Assembly: GCA_024128875.1 (NCBI GenBank)
Contig: JAMYFF010000001.1
Location: 496,001-560,000, forward strand
Source of the DNA: Salinilacustrithrix flava
Lineage (GTDB): Bacteria > Actinomycetota > Acidimicrobiia > Acidimicrobiales > Salinilacustritrichaceae
DNA length: 64,000 nt
Direction of reading: 5' to 3'
The notes beneath the pieces were generated by a model. The model worked only from the letters and a program-made list of their open reading frames with translations. It had not been told where the DNA came from and ran no database searches. A program made the position numbers and the translations under genes. Positions 17,459 to 25,556 of this stretch are shown here, piece by piece (the first letter of the stretch is position 1; every line of letters begins with the position of its first letter).

Positions 17459-19018
17459 TCAAGCCACCCGCACCTCGACGGTGCGGCCGGTCACGTCCTC
17501 CAGCAGCCCGACGCGCTGCTCGGCCGCGTGCAGCTCCAGGTCGATGCTCGCCTCGCCGGCGGGGTGCAGGTGGATCACGACGGTGTCGTCGTCCCACGTC
17601 ACCGACGCGTCCGACACGCGGGCCCGGTGGGAGCGGTCGAGGCCGATCGCGGCGCGGAGCACCGCCGCCAGGCGCACGACCAGCTCCCGGTCGGAGCGGC
17701 GCAGCGACCGCCACTCCTCGTGCTTGGACTTGGGCGCGGACTTGCGGTGGTAGCGGGCGACCTGGGCGATGAGCTCGATCTCGCGGTCGGTGAACCCGGC
17801 CAGGTGCTCGCTGTTCCGGATCACGTAGTAGCTGTGCTTGTGGTGCCCGGAGTGGGAGATGAAGGCCCCGACGTTGCACAGCAGGGCCGCGGCCTCGAGC
17901 AGCGGCCTGGCCTCGTCACCCAGCTCGAGCAGCTCCTGGAGCTCGTCGAACAGGAGCAGGGCGTGGCGGGCGATCTCCTCGGAGTGCTCGGGGTGCTCGT
18001 CGGTGAGCTCCATCAGGTGCAGCACCGACCGGCGGCGCAGGTCCTGCAGGTGGTGGAGGGTCGCACCCGAGCGGCGTCGGGCCTGGTCGAGCAGCACGCC
18101 CTCGCGCAGCGCGTAGTCGGAGAAGACGAGCTCCTCCACCCCGAAGCAGCGCACGAACTGCTCGAGGATCACCGCGCCGCCGAGCAGGATGTCGGCCCGC
18201 TTGGCGTCCATGCCGGGAAGGCCCGCCCGCTCCTCGGGATCCGGCGTCGACGCCAGCAGCTCGACGACGTCGGTGACCTCGGCCGCGGTGATCCGCTGGC
18301 CGTTCAACGTCCGCAGCGCGCTGTCCTCGCCCCGCGCCGCGAGGGCCATGGCGACGACCGTCTCGATCGTGCCCGACGCCCCGACCACGGTGTCGTAGCC
18401 GGCTTCCACGACCTCGGTGCCGAAGGCGGTGAGGATGGTCTCGGCGTGGTGCCGGCTGCGCTCCACGTGCTTGGGCTTCACCGTGTCCTTGGCGAGGAAG
18501 CGCTCGGTGATCCGGATCGCGCCGAGGCGGAAGCTGCGGCTGGCGAGCACGTCGCCCTGCATGCCGAGCAGCACCTCGGTCGAGCCGCCGCCGATGTCGC
18601 ACAGCAGCACCCGGTCGTCGAACAGCGGCAGGGACTGCAGCACGCCGAGGTGGATGAGGCGAGCCTCCTCGAACCCGGAGATGACCTCGACGGACACGCC
18701 GGCCTCGTCCCAGGCCCGGTCGAGGAAGTCACTCCGGTTCTCGGCCTCGCGCACCGCCGAGGTGGCCACGGCCGCGAGCTCGGCGCCGTGGGCGTCGGCC
18801 ACGCTTCGGCAGCGCTTGAGGGCCGCGACGCCGCGGTCGATGGCGTCGGGCGCCAGCTCCTTCATGTCCCCCGCCGACCGGCCGAGGCGGACCATCTCCT
18901 TCTCGCGCTCGAGGATCTCCATGCGGCCGTCGGGGCCGACCCTGGCGATGACCATGTGCACCGAGTTGGTGCCGATGTCGACCGCGGCGAGGACGCGTTC
19001 GGAGGACTGCTCGATCAC
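17459..19018 (-). CDS. ppx: Ppx/GppA exopolyphosphatase-family protein with HD-like C-terminal domain
   Basis: 519 residues, full-length type. N-terminal ASKHA phosphatase domain: AAVDIGTNSVHMVIARV, ATSAVREAENRSDFLD, LLCDIGGGSTEVLLG and GASGTIETV; the C-terminal part (about 320-460) carries an HD-like helical domain with LCNVGAFISHSGHHKHSYYVI. It hydrolyses polyphosphate or pppGpp. The start is GTG at 19018. It is divergent from crgA across 35-44 bp, and converges with the response regulator; copy A of the 65-bp repeat lies between them. Confidence 0.9.
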   Translation of the reverse strand: MIEQSSERVLAAVDIGTNSVHMVIARVGPDGRMEILEREKEMVRLGRSAGDMKELAPDAIDRGVAALKRCRSVADAHGAELAAVATSAVREAENRSDFLDRAWDEAGVSVEVISGFEEARLIHLGVLQSLPLFDDRVLLCDIGGGSTEVLLGMQGDVLASRSFRLGAIRITERFLAKDTVKPKHVERSRHHAETILTAFGTEVVEAGYDTVVGASGTIETVVAMALAARGEDSALRTLNGQRITAAEVTDVVELLASTPDPEERAGLPGMDAKRADILLGGAVILEQFVRCFGVEELVFSDYALREGVLLDQARRRSGATLHHLQDLRRRSVLHLMELTDEHPEHSEEIARHALLLFDELQELLELGDEARPLLEAAALLCNVGAFISHSGHHKHSYYVIRNSEHLAGFTDREIELIAQVARYHRKSAPKSKHEEWRSLRRSDRELVVRLAAVLRAAIGLDRSHRARVSDASVTWDDDTVVIHLHPAGEASIDLELHAAEQRVGLLEDVTGRTVEVRVA

Positions 19019-19053
19019 CGGCGAGACCGTACCCAGGACGGTGGCGGACTACC

Positions 19054-19398
19054 GTGGCCGAGGTGGCACGACAGGATCGCAAGAAAAAGGGCGACGGCGG
19101 TCGCACGACCCCCAAGGGGGGCAGCGGCTCCGGCGCGCGGCACGCCATCTCCAAGGGTCACGCGGCCAGCGACGTCCGCGAGAGCACCTCGGGCCGCTAC
19201 ACCGCCCCGATCCCCCAGGAGTTCAAGGTCAGCCCCACGTGGGTGCCGGTGCTCATGTTCACCCTGCTCGGCCTGGGCGCACTGGTGATCTTCCTCAACT
19301 ACCTGGGCCTGCTGCCCGGCGCCACCGACAACCTCTACCTGCTGCTCGGCCTGGCCCTGGTGCTCGGCGGCATCGTCACCGCCACGCAGTTCCACTGA
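19054..19398 (+). CDS. crgA: Cell division protein CrgA
   Basis: 114 residues. Basic cytoplasmic N-terminus, two membrane helices (about 67-85 and 93-110) and the C-terminal TATQFH, comparable to the TMRWH-type end of mycobacterial CrgA. The family regulates septum assembly by binding FtsZ-ring proteins and PBPs. Position beside the pknB/pbpA/rodA cluster is conserved. GTG 19054 or 19063 could be the start; neither has a strong ribosome site. Confidence 0.85.
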   Translation: MAEVARQDRKKKGDGGRTTPKGGSGSGARHAISKGHAASDVRESTSGRYTAPIPQEFKVSPTWVPVLMFTLLGLGALVIFLNYLGLLPGATDNLYLLLGLALVLGGIVTATQFH

Positions 19399-19413
19399 CG
19401 CGCGACGTGCCGG

Positions 19414-19476
19414 TCATCCACCGGTTGTCCACAGCCTGACGCGAGCCGTTTCCCCAGGCAACCGGGGTTATCCACA
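19414..19476 (+). promoter_or_regulatory. Cluster of DnaA-box-like sites
   Basis: Three 9-mers in the same orientation: TCATCCACC at 19414-19422, TTGTCCACA at 19425-19433 and TTATCCACA at 19468-19476, the last being the perfect consensus. Spacings are 11 and 43 bp, near whole helical turns. They lie in a 96-bp gap between the 3' ends of crgA and a convergent gene, so promoter control is unlikely. A CCGGTTG/CAACCGG inverted pair (19421-19427, 19459-19465) frames the middle. No AT-rich unwinding element is visible. Confidence 0.6.
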
Positions 19477-19494
19477 GCGCTGTCGCGCGCCTGC

Positions 19495-19818
19495 TCACTC
19501 GACGGGCGTGACCAGGTCCATGTCCTCGAGGCAGTGCCGGGGCGGGTCCGGCATCTCGTCGTTGGCCACCGTCATGCGGATCTCGGTGCCGCAGATGGTG
19601 CAGCGGTACTCGATCTTGACCTTGCGCAGCTCGCCGGCCGGTGGCGGCTCCGGGATGGGCTGAGCCATGCCGCCGAGGATGGCGAAGCCGACCTTGAAGA
19701 TGAGGGCGCCGGCGGCGACCGCGACGATGAGCGAGAACACGCTCACGTCGGAGACCACGGTGCCCACGACCACGATCAGGGTGCCGATCACCAGCCATCG
19801 TGGGTTCAGCTTCGGCAT
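19495..19818 (-). CDS. Small membrane protein with C-terminal Cys-rich domain
   Basis: 107 residues. Two hydrophobic segments (about 9-24 and 27-49) precede a soluble tail with YRCTICGTEIRMT and PPRHCLED, a three-Cys/one-His arrangement like a small zinc ribbon. Function unknown; related small proteins are common beside crgA in this phylum, as I recall. It converges with crgA across the DnaA-box region. Confidence 0.6.
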   Translation of the reverse strand: MPKLNPRWLVIGTLIVVVGTVVSDVSVFSLIVAVAAGALIFKVGFAILGGMAQPIPEPPPAGELRKVKIEYRCTICGTEIRMTVANDEMPDPPRHCLEDMDLVTPVE

Positions 19819-19924
19819 CACCGCAGGGTATCGGCGCCCCGCCACCGGCCTGCCACCACGGGATCCCCGGGGGGTGTGACTCCCGACCCTGCCGACGTCG
19901 GGGCCGGCGCGACAGGATCGCGAC

Positions 19925-20335
19925 ATGAGCCAAGCCATCGCCTCCCTCCCCGTCTCGTCGCTCATCGGCGACGAGCTGATCACCGTCACCGCAGACACCA
20001 CGATCGATGCGGTGGCCCGAGTGCTCGACGATTCCGGGATCTCCATCGTCGCCGTCGGCGACCCCTCCAAGGTCGAGGGCGTGGTCTCCGAGCGCGACGT
20101 GGTCCGCGTCGTCGCCCGCGGCGACGACCCCACGAAGGTCACCGCCGGCGAGATCGCCAGCCGCGAGCTGGTCTGGTGCCAGGAGGACTCCACCGTCCCC
20201 ACCGTCGCCAACGAGATGTTCGACCGGTACGTGCGCCACGTCCTCGTCGCCAACCCCAACGGCCTGGCCGGCATCGTGTCGGCCCGCGACCTGCTCGGGG
20301 TCTACGCCGCCGAGGACACCGACTGGGACGCCTGA
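19925..20335 (+). CDS. CBS-domain-pair protein
   Basis: 136 residues made only of two CBS domains (about 5-65 and 72-132). The pattern LITVTADTTIDAVARVLDDSGISIVAVGD...VEGVVSERDVVRVVARG and a second ANEMFDRYVRHVLVAN...LAGIVSARDLLGVYA is typical. Such stand-alone pairs usually bind adenine nucleotides and act as energy or redox sensors. No partner is visible beside it. A strong hairpin follows the stop. Confidence 0.85.
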   Translation: MSQAIASLPVSSLIGDELITVTADTTIDAVARVLDDSGISIVAVGDPSKVEGVVSERDVVRVVARGDDPTKVTAGEIASRELVWCQEDSTVPTVANEMFDRYVRHVLVANPNGLAGIVSARDLLGVYAAEDTDWDA

Positions 20336-20347
20336 CCCCGAACGCGA

Positions 20348-20377
20348 CGACGCCCCGCCGGTGAAGGCGGGGCGTCG
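20348..20377 (+). terminator. Terminator hairpin after CBS gene
   Basis: CGACGCCCCGCC (20348-20359) pairs exactly with GGCGGGGCGTCG (20366-20377) around loop GGTGAA, 12 bp after the CBS stop codon. No T-tract follows, as is common in high-GC actinobacteria. Confidence 0.8.
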
Positions 20378-20512
20378 ATCGGGCGGGTGGTGCTGCGCTG
20401 TCGCGGTCAGCCCCGAGGGAGCGCCAGCGACCGGTCCACGGGTGGACGTTCACCTACTCCGTGCAACGTGGACGCTCCCGCAGCGAAGCGAGGAAGCGTC
20501 AATGAGCTCAGC

Positions 20513-21724
20513 TCAGCCCAGGCGCTCGATGATGGTGGCGTTGGCGAGCCCGCCGCCCTCGCACATCGTCTGGAGGCCGTAGCGGCCGCCGGTGCGCTCG
20601 AGCTCGTTGAGCAGGGTGGCCATGAGCTTGGCGCCGGAGCCACCGAGGGGGTGGCCGAGGGCGATGGCGCCGCCGTTGACGTTGACCTTCTCCATGTCCG
20701 CGCTGTGCTCCTTCTGCCAGGCGCCGACGACGGAGGCGAAGGCCTCGTTGACCTCGAACAGGTCGATGTCGTCCATGGTGAGGCCGCCGGAGCGCTCGAG
20801 CACCTTGGAGGTGGCCGGGATCGGGCCGGTCAGCATGGTGACGGGATCGACGCCGGCGAGGGCGAAGGTGTGGAAGCGGGCACGCGGGGTGAGGCCGAGC
20901 TGCTTGGCCTTCTCCTCGGACATGATCAGCAGCGCCGAGGCGCCGTCGCAGATCTGGGAGGAGTTGCCGGCGGTGACCTTGCCGTCAGGGAGGAAGGCCG
21001 GCTTCAGGTTGGCCAGCGTCTCCATCGTGGTGTCGCGGATGCCCTCGTCGGCCGTGGCCATCTGGTCGCCGGTGTCGATGAGCTCGCCGGTCTCCTTGTC
21101 GAGCTTCTTGACCTTGACCGGGATGATCTCGTTGTCGAAGCGGCCCTCGTCGCGGGCGCGGGCGGCGCGGATCTGGCTCTCGAGGCCGATCTTGTCCAGG
21201 TCCTCGCGGGACAGGTCCCACTTGTTGGCGATGATCTCGGCGGACACGCCCTGGGGGATCAGGCCCTTCCAGCCCTCGATGTACTCGACATCGGCGTAGC
21301 GGCCGGCGGCCTTGGGGCCGAAGGGGATCGAGCCGGGGGTGATGGAGGCACCCATGGGGGTGGTGGTCATGACCTCGACGCCGGCGGCGACGGCGATGTC
21401 GTAGGCGCCGGCGATGACGCCCTGGGCGGCGAAGTGGGCGGCCTGCTGGGACGAGCCGCACTGGCGGTCGACCGTGGTGGCCGGGACCGTCTCGGGCCAG
21501 CCGGCGGCGAGGACGGCGTTGCGGCCGATGTTGAGGCCCTGGTTGCCGACCTGCATGACGCAGCCCATGACGACGTCGTCGACGAGCGCGGGGTCGAGGT
21601 CGTTGCGCTCGGCCAGGGCCTTGAGCACCTCGGCGGCCAGGTCGGACGGGTGCCAGCCGGACAGCTGGCCGAAGCGCTTGCCCCCGGGGGTGCGGACGGC
21701 GTCGACGATGACGGCGGTTGCCAT
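20513..21724 (-). CDS. Acetyl-CoA acetyltransferase / thiolase
   Basis: 403 residues. Condenses or cleaves acyl-CoA with CoA. Catalytic elements are complete: nucleophile Cys in TTVDRQCGSSQQAAHF, NEAFASVVGAW, the His in NVNGGAIALGHPLGGSGA, and the second Cys in QTMCEGGGLANATI. It is most like degradative steroid- or fatty-acid-cluster thiolases. A TetR-type palindrome lies about 27 bp upstream of the ATG (21751-21766), so it is probably repressed until an acyl-CoA appears. It stands alone on its strand. Confidence 0.9.
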   Translation of the reverse strand: MATAVIVDAVRTPGGKRFGQLSGWHPSDLAAEVLKALAERNDLDPALVDDVVMGCVMQVGNQGLNIGRNAVLAAGWPETVPATTVDRQCGSSQQAAHFAAQGVIAGAYDIAVAAGVEVMTTTPMGASITPGSIPFGPKAAGRYADVEYIEGWKGLIPQGVSAEIIANKWDLSREDLDKIGLESQIRAARARDEGRFDNEIIPVKVKKLDKETGELIDTGDQMATADEGIRDTTMETLANLKPAFLPDGKVTAGNSSQICDGASALLIMSEEKAKQLGLTPRARFHTFALAGVDPVTMLTGPIPATSKVLERSGGLTMDDIDLFEVNEAFASVVGAWQKEHSADMEKVNVNGGAIALGHPLGGSGAKLMATLLNELERTGGRYGLQTMCEGGGLANATIIERLG

Positions 21725-21750
21725 GGGTGTCTCCTACGGGATCGCGAAAG

Positions 21751-21766
21751 TTGACCGATCAGTCAA
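21751..21766. promoter_or_regulatory. Candidate TetR-type operator upstream of thiolase
   Basis: TTGACCGATCAGTCAA: arms TTGAC and GTCAA around six bases, in the thiolase promoter region. TetR-family repressors of lipid catabolism bind palindromes of this size. It shares TTGACC with the operators at 38450 and 58077 but is not identical. Confidence 0.5.
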
Positions 21767-21812
21767 GACGAGTCTGTCTGCCTCGTCCGGTTTTCCGCAA
21801 GCAGGCGGCCGG

Positions 21813-22385
21813 TCAGCCCGTCGGGGCGGGCGAGGGCCGACGGGCCGACCGGCGCGGAAGGGCGAGGCGGTAGGTGAACATCAAGGCGGCGGCCGACGCC
21901 GCGGCGATCGCCGTCCCGACGACCAGCGGGTTTCCGGCGTCGGTGCCGGCGGTGAAGGCGTGGAACGTGGCGGCGACCGCCGCGCCGTGGCTGCCGAGGT
22001 GGATCGTCCGCCACACGCGCTTCGGGAGCCGCCGCATGGCGAGGCTGGACAGCTGCACCGCGACCAGGAGCCACATCGCGACCACGCCACCGGCGACGGC
22101 GACGGGCTCCCAGTCGCTGGCCAGGGGGACGAGGACGTCGGCGGCGCCGAAGTGCACGTAGGAGTCGGCCACGATGGCGGCGACGTGCAGCGCGGTGAAG
22201 GCGAGGGTGACCCCGGCGAGGCCCCGGTGCACGTCGAGCAGCCACGGGCCCTTCGGTCGGGCGCCGAGCGTTCGGGTGGCGAGGGCGAGCCCGGCCAGCA
22301 GCGACCCGAGGGCGGACACCCACGCGGTGATGCCGGTGGCTCGGGTGACGCACCACCACAGCTCCGGGTGGAGGGTCAGGTGCAC
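21813..22385 (-). CDS. Ferric-reductase-like transmembrane protein
   Basis: 190 residues with about five or six membrane helices. Conserved His residues placed as in the ferric reductase/YedZ-MsrQ haem-binding fold: LDVHRGLAGVTLAFTALHVAAIVAD and VWRTIHLGSHGAAVAATFHAF. It probably carries electrons across the membrane through b-type haem. The GTG start overlaps the end of the ApbE gene by 10 bases, so it belongs to the flavin-transfer operon that starts near 24100. Confidence 0.75.
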   Translation of the reverse strand: MHLTLHPELWWCVTRATGITAWVSALGSLLAGLALATRTLGARPKGPWLLDVHRGLAGVTLAFTALHVAAIVADSYVHFGAADVLVPLASDWEPVAVAGGVVAMWLLVAVQLSSLAMRRLPKRVWRTIHLGSHGAAVAATFHAFTAGTDAGNPLVVGTAIAAASAAALMFTYRLALPRRSARRPSPAPTG

Positions 22386-23335
22386 GAGCTGGTCTCCTCG
22401 GGGAGGCTCGCCCGGTCGGCGAGCAGGGGGGCGATGTCACCGATCGCGCGGGTGGAGCCGTCGTCGAGGCTCACGAGGCCGACGCCGCCCTCCGCGGTGA
22501 GCAGCCGCTCGGCGTCGTCCCACGGCGCGAGGAGGGCGACCTTGGTGAGCACCTCGGCGGTCGCGGCCGTGGCGGCGACGACGGTGGCGCTGCGGCGGTC
22601 GGTGCCCGCCGGATGGCCGGTGCGGGGATCGAGCAGGTGGTGGGCCTCGCCGGAGGTCGTCGTCCACCGCCGGCGCCGGGTCGTGGACGTGGCCACGGCG
22701 CCGTGGGTCAGGCCGATGGCCAGCGCGCTGGCGGCTGCACCCGGACCGTGGTCCAGCGCGCACCACCAACCGTCCCCGGTCGGGGACGCGCCCGCGCAGC
22801 GCAGGTCGCCGCCGAGGTTGATGCAGGCGCCGAGGGCACCCGTCGCGAGCACGGCAGCAAGGGCGCGATCGGCGCTGTGCCCCTTGGCGATCCCGCCCAG
22901 GTCGAGCTCGACGCCGGGCGGGACCATGAGGGTCGGACCGTCCGCCCGGCGACCGATCGCCGGGCGGACGGCGGGCAGCGGTGGCGCTGTCCGTGGTGGG
23001 ATCGGAGCACCCGTCTGCACGAGGTCGAGGGTGCGGTCGTAGCCCGCGGCGCAGAGGTGGCCGCCGAGGCGGGGGTCGAACCACCCATCGGTCCGGTCGA
23101 GGGCCTCGAGGGCCAGGGCCACCAGCTCGGCGGTCTCATCGCTGACCGAGCCGGCCACGCCGGGTGCCCCACGGCGGATCTCGGAGTCGGGGCGGAAGCG
23201 CGACCACCGTGCCTCGTCGCTGCCCACGACGGCTTCGGCCACGTCGCACGCCCCGTGCGGTGCGCCGACGACCTGGACGTGGCAGTCGGTTCCCATCGCC
23301 CGGAAGCGGTGCTCGTCGATGATGGCGACCTGCAC
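22376..23335 (-). CDS. apbE: FAD:protein FMN transferase (ApbE family)
   Basis: 319 residues. Attaches FMN covalently to a Ser/Thr of target electron-transfer proteins. Landmarks are FRAMGTDCHVQVVG near the start, EARWSRFRPDSEI, VELDLGGIAKGHSADRAL, CINLGGDLRCAG, and HHLLDPRTGHPAG with a Mg-binding region. No lipobox or signal peptide is seen, so it may work in the cytoplasm, unlike many exported ApbE proteins. The target flavoprotein is not obvious among its neighbours. It overlaps the membrane protein gene downstream. Confidence 0.88.
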   Translation of the reverse strand: MQVAIIDEHRFRAMGTDCHVQVVGAPHGACDVAEAVVGSDEARWSRFRPDSEIRRGAPGVAGSVSDETAELVALALEALDRTDGWFDPRLGGHLCAAGYDRTLDLVQTGAPIPPRTAPPLPAVRPAIGRRADGPTLMVPPGVELDLGGIAKGHSADRALAAVLATGALGACINLGGDLRCAGASPTGDGWWCALDHGPGAAASALAIGLTHGAVATSTTRRRRWTTTSGEAHHLLDPRTGHPAGTDRRSATVVAATAATAEVLTKVALLAPWDDAERLLTAEGGVGLVSLDDGSTRAIGDIAPLLADRASLPEETSSCT

Positions 23336-23337
23336 CG

Positions 23338-23700
23338 TCAGCTCCCGCTGCTCGTCGTGCGCGGCGCGGCCGGGCGAGGGGCCGGCGCCGGTGCAGGGGC
23401 CGGCACCGGGGTGAGCGCGGGCGTCGCGCCGGGGCGGAGGACCGGCGGGCTGGTGGGAGCCGCTGTCGGCACGGGGAGGTGCCGGCGCACGATGACGATC
23501 CGAGCGGGCGCCGGGACGGAGACCGTCGCCGGCGAGGCGGTGCTCAGGTCGAGCGGCGCGGGTTCGTCGGCCGGGCTGACCATGAGGCCGACCATGGCCA
23601 GGGTGCCGGCCGTGGCGGCGCCGGCGACCACGAGCCGGGCCCCGGCCGCCGGGTGCGGCCGCTTCCGCTTCGCCCGGGGGCGAGCCGGATCAGTCGTCAT
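23338..23700 (-). CDS. Membrane-anchored Pro/Ala-rich hypothetical protein
   Basis: 120 residues. Basic N-terminus (RPRAKRKRP), one membrane helix (about 22-43), then an extracytoplasmic stretch rich in Pro and Ala ending in an APAPAPAPRP run. No folded domain is recognised. It ends 2 bp before the ApbE start and overlaps the preceding acidic-protein gene by 11 bases, so all four genes look cotranscribed. A wall-spanning tether is one possible role. Confidence 0.6.
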   Translation of the reverse strand: MTTDPARPRAKRKRPHPAAGARLVVAGAATAGTLAMVGLMVSPADEPAPLDLSTASPATVSVPAPARIVIVRRHLPVPTAAPTSPPVLRPGATPALTPVPAPAPAPAPRPAAPRTTSSGS

Positions 23701-24100
23701 CGTCGTCGTGCCGATCGTCGTCGTCCCAGTCGTCGTCGTGATCGTCGTCGTCCCCGTGGTCGTCGTCCCCGTCGTCGTCGTCCCAGTCGCCGTCGTCGTG
23801 GTCGTCGTCCCAGTCGCCGTCGCTGGTGGCCAGGGCCGCTGCCGGAGCGGGGGCGGCGACCGGCGCGGGGGCGGCGACCGGCGCGGCGGGAGCGGGCGGG
23901 AGGTCGTACACGTCCTGGTAGATCACCTCGACCGGTGCGGGGGTCGCCTCCGCCGGCTCCGATTCCCCGGCCAGCACGGCATCGGGCGACGGCGCCGGCG
24001 TCCCGGTGGACACGGTCACCGCCCCGGCGACGGAGACGAGGGCGACGGCGGCGGCAACGGCGCCTCCGAGGGCGAGGGCGGCGGTGCGGGTGAGGGCCAT
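23690..24100 (-). CDS. Secreted protein with Asp-rich C-terminal tail
   Basis: 136 residues. Signal-peptide-like N-terminus (about 1-28), a PA-rich middle, and a tail of roughly 45 residues that is nearly all Asp with a few His, Trp and Gly (DGDWDDDHDDGDWDDDD type). Such a tail could bind divalent or ferric cations at the cell surface, which would suit the ferric-reductase-like neighbour. It is the first gene of the module with the Pro/Ala-rich protein, ApbE and the haem membrane protein. The tail is encoded by a GAC/GAT triplet tract. Confidence 0.65.
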   Translation of the reverse strand: MALTRTAALALGGAVAAAVALVSVAGAVTVSTGTPAPSPDAVLAGESEPAEATPAPVEVIYQDVYDLPPAPAAPVAAPAPVAAPAPAAALATSDGDWDDDHDDGDWDDDDGDDDHGDDDDHDDDWDDDDRHDDDDD

Positions 24101-24208
24101 GTCGGCAACGTATGGACGGGCCCATCAAGGCGACGTCAGCCCTCTGCAAAGGGTTTCCTAAGCCGGAGGCTGCGGACCAGGGGTGCGGTCAGCCATCCTT
24201 GGAGAGCC

Positions 24209-25522
24209 ATGGCAGAGACCTACGAGGAGACGGTGCGCGCCCTCTCCGACGCGATCGTCGACGCGCAGCGCCCGGTTCGGATCCTCGACGCCATCAAGTG
24301 GGACGACCACGTGCGCGACGCGTTCTTCGCGTCGGGGTGCCGGGAGCAGCCGGCCGTGGACGCTGGCTGGTACGAGCAGCGGGACCTCGGCTTCGACCTC
24401 GACGCGGCCCGCGAGCAGTTCCTCGACATCGAGCTGTGGATCAACACCTCGCTCGGCACGACGTCCACGCTCTCCCAGCTGCTGAAGCGGACGTGCGAGC
24501 AGTACCGGCTCACGCTCGACATGCTCGAGGCCCGTGGCACCGACGGCTTCGGCCCGCTGACGGCGCAGCTCTACGGCACCACCGACGACGTCTTCCACGC
24601 CGGTGGCCCGCGGGTGGCCGACCTCGCCGGCCAGTTTCGCGACGCGCTCAGCTGGGTGTCGGACCTTCCCATCGACGAGCGGGACGAGAAGGGCATCGAC
24701 GGCGAGTCCGCGGTCTCGTTGCTGCAGTCACGGCTCGACGACTCGATGGGCCCCGGCATGGTCCACGTCGTGCTCGACGACGGCATCGTCGCCGACGCCG
24801 CCGCCGGATCGGACTACATCAAGCTGCGCGCGGATGCCATGTTCTCGGAGCGCCAGCTGGAGCAGCTCGAGTCCCACGAGGGCTGGGTGCACGTCGGCAC
24901 CAGCGACAACGGCCGGGCCCAGCCGTACTGCACCTTCCTCGGCAAGGCGCCGCCGCCGGTCAACGTGACCCAGGAGGGGCTGGCCACCCTCACCGAGATC
25001 CTCTCGCTCACCTCGCACCCGATCCGGCTGCTGCGCATCGCCGACCGCATCGAGGCCATCGCCCTCGCCGAGGACGGGGCGTCGTTCGTGGAGGTCGTCG
25101 AGCACTTCCGCACGCTCGGCCTCGACGAGGACGAGTGCTGGCAGCTGGTCATGCGGGTCTTCCGTGGCTCCACGCCCACGGGGCGACCCTTCACCAAGGA
25201 CCTCGGCTACGGCAAGGGCCTGGTGCTCACCTACGCCTACGTCCGGGTGGCGATCCGCACCGGCCGGCTCGACCGGGTGCCGCTGCTCTTCTGCGGCAAG
25301 GTCGACATCAACAACATGGGGGCCGTGAACGCCCTCTACGACGAGGGGCTCATCGACCCGCCCGCGTTCCTCCCCGAGGTGTTCCGCGACGTCAACGCCC
25401 TGGCCGCCCAGGTGGCGTTCAGCCGGTTCCTGCGAGACCTCGACTTCGATCGCCTCGCCGCCGACTACGGCCCGCTGCTCGGCGCACCGGCCGTGCCGGA
25501 CGAACCCGACACGCTGGACTGA
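24209..25522 (+). CDS. QEGLA-motif protein, DUF1704 / MATCAP-like metallopeptidase
   Basis: 437 residues. Matches the family annotated as flavohemoglobin expression-modulating QEGLA motif protein. The zinc motif HEGWVH (H223, E224, H228) fits HExxH, and the QEGLA motif (NVTQEGLATLTEIL) follows about 35 residues later with the third ligand Glu. The C-terminal helical part (FTKDLGYGKGLVLTYAYV, LLFCGKVDINN) is typical. Relatives in eukaryotes remove C-terminal tyrosine from tubulin; the bacterial substrate is unknown. ATG 24209 has GGAGA at 24201-24205. It stands as a single gene, divergent from the ApbE module. Confidence 0.85.
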   Translation: MAETYEETVRALSDAIVDAQRPVRILDAIKWDDHVRDAFFASGCREQPAVDAGWYEQRDLGFDLDAAREQFLDIELWINTSLGTTSTLSQLLKRTCEQYRLTLDMLEARGTDGFGPLTAQLYGTTDDVFHAGGPRVADLAGQFRDALSWVSDLPIDERDEKGIDGESAVSLLQSRLDDSMGPGMVHVVLDDGIVADAAAGSDYIKLRADAMFSERQLEQLESHEGWVHVGTSDNGRAQPYCTFLGKAPPPVNVTQEGLATLTEILSLTSHPIRLLRIADRIEAIALAEDGASFVEVVEHFRTLGLDEDECWQLVMRVFRGSTPTGRPFTKDLGYGKGLVLTYAYVRVAIRTGRLDRVPLLFCGKVDINNMGAVNALYDEGLIDPPAFLPEVFRDVNALAAQVAFSRFLRDLDFDRLAADYGPLLGAPAVPDEPDTLD

Positions 25523-25534
25523 CCCGCTCGGACC

Positions 25535-25556
25535 GACCCGGCGTGCCGGCCGGGTC
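25535..25556. terminator. Bidirectional terminator hairpin
   Basis: GACCCGGC (25535-25542) pairs with GCCGGGTC (25549-25556) around GTGCCG, exactly between the stops of the convergent QEGLA-protein and DUF4190-like genes. Confidence 0.65.

Noticed and set aside
19398..19495. Chromosomal origin (oriC) at the DnaA boxes
   Set aside because: Only three boxes, under 100 bp, no AT-rich element and no dnaA or dnaN beside it; a minor DnaA site is more likely.
23700..23830. CRISPR-like array of short GTC repeats
   Set aside because: The repeats are the codons of an Asp-rich tail, with no spacers and no cas genes.
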